From CANLBN01 sp050298695 (GTDB taxonomy: Bacteria; Pseudomonadota; Gammaproteobacteria; Pseudomonadales; Cellvibrionaceae): DNA of 26,693 bases. The notes beneath the pieces are model-generated. The model made no database searches. It worked only from the letters and a program-made list of their open reading frames with translations, and was not told the DNA's origin. Numbering within the stretch: the stretch's first letter is position 1; the number at the start of each line of letters is the position of its first letter. Where the stretch lies: NCBI GenBank assembly GCA_050298695.1, contig JBNKUQ010000042.1, positions 1-26,693 on the forward strand. Direction: 5' to 3'. The translations under genes and the position numbers were made by a program. Of this stretch, positions 23,128 through 26,693 are shown in pieces.

Positions 23128-23868
23128 ATGACAACAGCTCAATACACCGCCAAACAAGCTTGCCCACATAACAACCAAATCTCCTGCAGCAATTGCCGTC
23201 TATCCAAGCTTTGCTTGCCGATTAGTCTAGAGTTAGATGAAATCAATCAAATTGATGAAGCCACATTGCGCAGTCAGCCTCTTCATAAAGGCGACACACT
23301 GTACCGAAGTGGCGATAGCTTCTCCTCTATCTATGCAGTACGCTCTGGCAGTGTAAAAACGACCTACCTCTCTGAAGATGGGGATGAACAAATCACAGGT
23401 TTTTACCTTCCCGGGGAAATTGTGGGCCTAGATGGCCTGAACAACAACCTCCACCGCAATACCGCTGTTGCCATGGAAACCACATCCATCTGTGAAATGC
23501 CCTTCAATAAATTGGAACAGCTCAGCAAACTCATTCCTTCACTACAAAGGCATTTATTTCAGTTGATGAGCAAGGAGATAACCAGAGATCAGCAATTAAT
23601 TACCCTACTAAACAATGGATCTGCTGAGCAACGTGTGGCCGCTCTTCTACTGAGTTTATCCTCACGCTATCAATACCGACAACTCTCACCAACCGAATTT
23701 ATGCTTCCTATGTCACGCACCGAACTCGGCAACTACCTAGGATTAACGATAGAAACCGTTAGCCGTGTATTTTCTAAAATGCAATCACAAGGTTTAATCA
23801 GTACCCAGCGGCGACTCACCTCTCTACTCGATATTAACCGCTTGAGAGATATTGCTATTAGCAATTAA
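23128..23868 (+). CDS. fnr: FNR/Anr oxygen-sensing transcription regulator
   Basis: CRP-family regulator of 246 residues that binds a [4Fe-4S] cluster in the absence of oxygen. The cluster ligands are present at the same positions as in E. coli FNR: C20, C23 and C29 (ISCSNCRLSKLC) and C122 (TTSICEMPF). The cyclic-nucleotide-type barrel spans about 50-140, the dimer helix about 140-170. The helix-turn-helix TRTELGNYLGLTIETVSRVF follows S, with the E-SR recognition residues that read TTGAT-N4-ATCAA. A perfect box of that type lies 580 bp downstream in front of the next gene. It is monocistronic and convergent with the stress-protein gene. Confidence 0.95.
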   Translation: MTTAQYTAKQACPHNNQISCSNCRLSKLCLPISLELDEINQIDEATLRSQPLHKGDTLYRSGDSFSSIYAVRSGSVKTTYLSEDGDEQITGFYLPGEIVGLDGLNNNLHRNTAVAMETTSICEMPFNKLEQLSKLIPSLQRHLFQLMSKEITRDQQLITLLNNGSAEQRVAALLLSLSSRYQYRQLSPTEFMLPMSRTELGNYLGLTIETVSRVFSKMQSQGLISTQRRLTSLLDINRLRDIAISN

Positions 23869-23882
23869 TTTACCACGGTCAT

Positions 23883-23924
23883 TTAATCTTTCGCCGTGGG
23901 CACTTAATCCTTCGCTGTAGGCAC
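23883..23924. repeat. Tandem duplication of the 3' end of the usp gene
   Basis: Two adjacent 21-bp copies (23904-23924 coding, 23883-23903 after the stop) both read VPTAKD-stop on the minus strand. They differ at three positions, all transitions and all synonymous third codon positions. Confidence 0.85.
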
Positions 23925-24389
23925 TAGTAAAACTGGCTTAGCGCATTGATTAACAACTTTGTTCGCTACGGATCCCACCAAAAGTTTGTCTAGCGCGCTG
24001 TGCGTATGGCTTCCCATTACGATAAGATCCGCATTCATTTTCTGGGCTGATTTTAAAATAACTTGATCGGGTACACCTTCTAAAATAAATGATTGAAACT
24101 CTTCTCCTGGAATTGTTGCTTCCAAGGTTTCTTTGTAGAGAGATTCCATTTTTTGATTAATATTCTTGTAAGCCTCATCCATGGATTGGTTATATAATTT
24201 TTCCAGCTCCCCACTAGGAAAATAGACATTGACCGCAGTCGCAGCGGCTGTACTTAGCGGTTCAATCACATGCAAAAACAAGAGCTTGGCCTTATATTGC
24301 TCAGCCATACTCAGGGCAAATTGGAAAACATTCAGCGAGTTTTCACATAAATCAGTTGCATACATGATCGTGTTAATTGGTTTAGACAT
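23904..24389 (-). CDS. Universal stress protein (UspA family)
   Basis: A single-domain Usp of 161 residues. It opens with NTIMYATDLCENSLNVFQFAL and LLFLHVIEP, and carries the nucleotide-loop segment MGSHTHSALDKLLVGSV near the C-terminus. The ATP-binding pattern G-2x-G-9x-G(S/T) is kept at G126 and G139-S140, but the middle Gly is Thr129, so ATP binding is uncertain. A strong site GGGAGGTG precedes the ATG. A perfect FNR box with a well-placed -10 lies upstream, so it is probably induced in low oxygen, as several Usp genes of Pseudomonas are by Anr. Confidence 0.9.
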   Translation of the reverse strand: MSKPINTIMYATDLCENSLNVFQFALSMAEQYKAKLLFLHVIEPLSTAAATAVNVYFPSGELEKLYNQSMDEAYKNINQKMESLYKETLEATIPGEEFQSFILEGVPDQVILKSAQKMNADLIVMGSHTHSALDKLLVGSVANKVVNQCAKPVLLVPTAKD

Positions 24390-24414
24390 AGTTCACCTCC
24401 CATTGTTTTTACTC

Positions 24415-24420
24415 ATTTTA
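24415..24420 (-). promoter_or_regulatory. -10 of the FNR-activated usp promoter
   Basis: TAAAAT on the minus strand (5 of 6) predicts a start near 24408. This places the FNR box centre (24448.5) at about -41, the class II activation position. Confidence 0.65.
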
Positions 24421-24441
24421 AATAAAACGAACTTAACTTCC

Positions 24442-24455
24442 TTGATTTGGATCAA
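24442..24455. promoter_or_regulatory. Perfect FNR/Anr box
   Basis: TTGAT-TTGG-ATCAA matches the consensus at all ten defined positions. Symmetrically placed -10-like hexamers lie on both sides (TAAAAT for usp; TACTAT at 24477-24482 for the plus-strand gene), each implying a start about 41 bp from the box centre. Confidence 0.85.
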
Positions 24456-24539
24456 AACTATTTCCTATTACTTCTCTACTATGAAAAAGGTGGTAATCAC
24501 TTAGTCAACTTTTTATTAACAATGTGCTAGACACTTTTT

Positions 24540-25124
24540 ATGGCCGACTATTTAAAAACAAATGCGCTTAATATGCTTAGTCGTTACATAGACGAGGCAA
24601 CTCAACTGGGCAATAGCAAAGCAGATTGTTGCTTTTTTGCCACGGCTGCCGATAATCAACAACCTAGCGTACGTATGATTACCATACAAAAAATTGATGA
24701 ACAGGGTCTGCTATTTTTAGTCAACAAACATAGTGGTAAAGCAAAACAGTTTCAGACCAATCCCCGCGTTGGCCTCTGCTTTTACTGGCCAGAAACCGAG
24801 ATGCAAGCAACCATAGAGGGAAATGTTACTGAGCTAGAACGCAGTACTGCCGAAATATTATGGAAAAAGCGTGACTACCATGCACAACTGACCGCCTGGG
24901 CTCTAGAGACGAGTAAGGATGAAAGTTGTGACTCTTTAAGCGATCATAAAAGCGAAATTCGGGAGCATTTTAGCGGCAATAAACCTACTCTAGCTGCATC
25001 ATGGGCAGGCTATATTATTGAGCCAACACGTATTGAATTTTGGAAAAATCATTGGCGAAAAAATAAAAAGCGAGAGTGTTTTAGCAATGCCAGTGGTCAA
25101 TGGGAAAAAGACGAGTCGTACTAG
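24540..25124 (+). CDS. PNPOx-like flavin-binding protein (divergent PdxH paralogue)
   Basis: A 194-residue split-barrel protein related to pyridoxamine-phosphate oxidase. It keeps the N-terminal half: CCFFATAADNQQPSVRMITIQKIDEQGLLFLVNKHSGKAKQFQTNPRVGLCFYWPE is read in that order with the RMI and K residues that bind FMN phosphate. It also retains AASWAGYIIEPTRIEFWK. The PdxH signature WQGGxxRLHDR is replaced by FWKNHWRKNKKRECF, so the His and Arg that bind the substrate phosphate are missing. It is therefore probably a flavin (or other cofactor) reductase or oxidase rather than a second PdxH; the true pdxH is at 12849-13493. There is no clear ribosome site. It is divergent from usp and may share its FNR box. 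Confidence 0.78.
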   Translation: MADYLKTNALNMLSRYIDEATQLGNSKADCCFFATAADNQQPSVRMITIQKIDEQGLLFLVNKHSGKAKQFQTNPRVGLCFYWPETEMQATIEGNVTELERSTAEILWKKRDYHAQLTAWALETSKDESCDSLSDHKSEIREHFSGNKPTLAASWAGYIIEPTRIEFWKNHWRKNKKRECFSNASGQWEKDESY

Positions 25125-25596
25125 CTAAACAAATAAAATATTTTTTGGGTTATATTTCACACATTATCTATATACCATTCCAGCAAATCCATTGGCGCAT
25201 TTTTTGCGCTTTATTCGTATTTTATTGTTCAACCGAGTGTTCCATGAATAATGAGCGTGACGCTTAATATTGCATTTTATTAGGATTAGTTTGAACCAAT
25301 TCACATTCCTAAATTGTTAACATAAAGTTATATTTTAAATATTTAAAAACTGTGTTAATTTCGCACTGGATTTAGGTATTTCATCATAAAAAATAAAAAA
25401 ATCTTGGACTCTATAAATGTTAAAAATCACCTTTCTTTGATGCTTCCTATCTATTGATACAAATTAGACTTCCCGTTTTATTGAGTTGTTAAGAGTTACC
25501 GTTTGTCTAAATCTCTCAGATGCGGTGATTTTTAAAGTTACTGTTCTTTATATCTATTAATACTTACCCTATCGAAATACATATATTGGAGCGTGC
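25125..25596. other. AT-rich intergenic region before the lipoprotein gene
   Basis: Non-coding in all frames as far as I can see. The 3' half contains nested inverted repeats (25420-25535). No clear promoter or terminator. Confidence 0.55.
25420..25535. repeat. Nested inverted repeats upstream of the lipoprotein gene
   Basis: Perfect 12-bp arms TTAAAAATCACC (25420-25431) and GGTGATTTTTAA (25524-25535) enclose 92 bp, within which TTAGAC (about 25465) pairs with GTCTAA (about 25505). It ends 61 bp before the start codon. It could be a folded 5' leader, a small RNA or a remnant element. Confidence 0.4.
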
Positions 25597-26693
25597 ATGA
25601 GCACTTTTTCGAAAAAGTTTTATCTTCGTTGTATTTTCTGTATTAACCTTTTTTTATTGAGCGCCTGTGGTGGCGGAAGTGGATCAAGCGATGATAATGG
25701 TGATAATACTCCCAACAACGAAAATACCGCCCCAGTCATTACTGTAAACAATTCTCAAACAGTTGATGAACAAAGTCTGGTTACATTGTCATCGAATGCA
25801 AGCGATAGTGACGGTAGTGTTGTCAGTGCTATATGGACACAACTATCAGGAAGCTCCGTAGACTTATCAGGGTTTACTGGGATAAATGATGGCATTATTG
25901 ATGACCTTGTGTTTACTGCACCAATAGTGCTTGGACAAGGTGCTAGTGAAATCTTGGTTTTTGAGCTTACCGTGAGCGATGACGATGGGGCTAATAGTAC
26001 GGCTCAAGTCAATATTACGGTGAACGCACTGAACCAAGCACCAATCGTCAACGCTGGGGAAGAACAAACCGTTAACGAAAGTGATACCGTTAATTTATCT
26101 GGCACCGCAACGGATAGTGACGGTACTGTAACAAATATTCTATGGGAGCAAACTGCCGGTCCTTCAATCAGCTTACTCCGCACTGATGAACTGGCTACCA
26201 GCTTTATTGCACCCAGTGTAAGCGGCCAAGAAAGTATTACCCTTTCGCTCAGTATCACAGACAATGAAGGTGCTGTATCCGTGGGTACGGTTACCATCGA
26301 GATTCTCGATACTAACAATCCTGAATTAACGATACATTTCCCTCCCGCTAAAGCACGCTATACAGAAAACGTAATTGATGTTTTTGGAACAGCCAGTGCA
26401 AGTAGTAGTGGCGCTTCCATACTCACTGTCACAGTGAGTACGAGTGAGGGATCTACAATAGCATCATTGAATCCTGACGGTTCATGGCGCGCTAGTGATG
26501 TCCCCTTACCTACCAACGGAATCGAAAAAGACATACAGGTTGAAGTATTGGACTCCGCAGGACAAACCAGTGCTTCAGTGATTCAATTAGTAACATCTGG
26601 TCAGGTGGGTGAAGGGCCATCAATTTGGGATGATGCAACCGGAATTGCTATCGATGCCGCCAATAACCGTGCCTATATAATGACTGAAGCAAG
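25597..26693 (+). CDS. Large surface/periplasmic lipoprotein with Ig-like repeats (3' end outside window)
   Basis: I translated this by hand; it is open to the right edge (365 codons seen). The ATG at 25597 has GGAG five nt upstream. Lipobox LLSAC puts the lipidated Cys at residue 24, followed by a Gly/Ser/Asp/Asn linker. Two related Ig/PKD-like repeats follow (starting NTAPVITVNNSQTVDEQSLV and NQAPIVNAGEEQTVNESDTV, each with the DSDGxV turn and a WxQ/WEQ strand). A third, more diverged beta domain comes next (NPELTIHFPPAKARYTENVIDVFGTAS in that order). The last residues, GIAIDAANNRAYIM, look like the first blade of a beta-propeller (NHL/SMP-30-like). It is probably exported to the outer membrane. 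The function is unknown. Confidence 0.85.
   Translation, partial: MSTFSKKFYLRCIFCINLFLLSACGGGSGSSDDNGDNTPNNENTAPVITVNNSQTVDEQSLVTLSSNASDSDGSVVSAIWTQLSGSSVDLSGFTGINDGIIDDLVFTAPIVLGQGASEILVFELTVSDDDGANSTAQVNITVNALNQAPIVNAGEEQTVNESDTVNLSGTATDSDGTVTNILWEQTAGPSISLLRTDELATSFIAPSVSGQESITLSLSITDNEGAVSVGTVTIEILDTNNPELTIHFPPAKARYTENVIDVFGTASASSSGASILTVTVSTSEGSTIASLNPDGSWRASDVPLPTNGIEKDIQVEVLDSAGQTSASVIQLVTSGQVGEGPSIWDDATGIAIDAANNRAYIMTEA

Noticed and set aside
23872..23902. CCACGG/CCGTGG stem between fnr and usp as a terminator
   Set aside because: Six base pairs with a 15-nt loop and no U-tract; the sequence is better explained by the tandem duplication of the usp end.

Overview
The window looks like chromosome of a low- to mid-GC, free-living (probably marine) gammaproteobacterium. 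The basis is a class-conserved FNR regulator, RstA/RstB-like two-component proteins, TesB, PdxH, IlvA and MobA of gammaproteobacterial type, sigma-54/NtrC-type promoters, and two families of short palindromic repeats common in that class. Genus cannot be read from the sequence. There is no tRNA, rRNA, CRISPR array, phage gene or transposase.

Left part (1-5725): a minus-strand envelope-stress-type operon reads MipA/OmpV outer-membrane protein, DUF3019-like periplasmic protein, RstA-like regulator, RstB-like kinase (cut by the left edge). A phased direct repeat resembling the RstA box lies upstream. Next is a lipid-anchored S41 peptidase with a UUCG-tetraloop terminator, then about 670 bp of non-coding or decayed DNA.

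Middle part (5726-15328): a PAS-GGDEF-EAL protein; ilvA preceded by a complete attenuator (an Ile-rich leader peptide with pause, antiterminator and terminator stems, not obvious from ORF size); a GTG-start tautomerase; a histidine-decarboxylase-like PLP enzyme translationally coupled to a double-ACT protein; a palindromic repeat pair; a small membrane protein behind pdxH; mobA with a tail supplied by a repeat element; and tesB.

Right part (15329-23868): a nitrate/nitrite acquisition island. nrtA-nrtB-nrtD (ABC importer) has a sigma-54 promoter and an NtrC-type site. A convergent PP2C phosphatase-Ser/Thr kinase fusion and a NarK/NasA-type MFS carrier follow on the other strand, the latter with its own sigma-54-like promoter. 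Both transporter upstream regions share a 16-bp motif. FNR follows. A universal stress protein (23904-24389) and a PdxH-like protein (24540-25124) are divergently transcribed around a perfect FNR box placed for class II activation of the stress gene and possibly of both.

Right edge (25597-26693): the start of a large lipoprotein with tandem Ig-like repeats, preceded by an AT-rich intergenic region containing nested inverted repeats. The most interesting items are the ilvA attenuator, the decarboxylase-ACT cassette with its palindromes, the kinase/phosphatase sitting in the nitrate island, and the FNR-centred divergent promoter.
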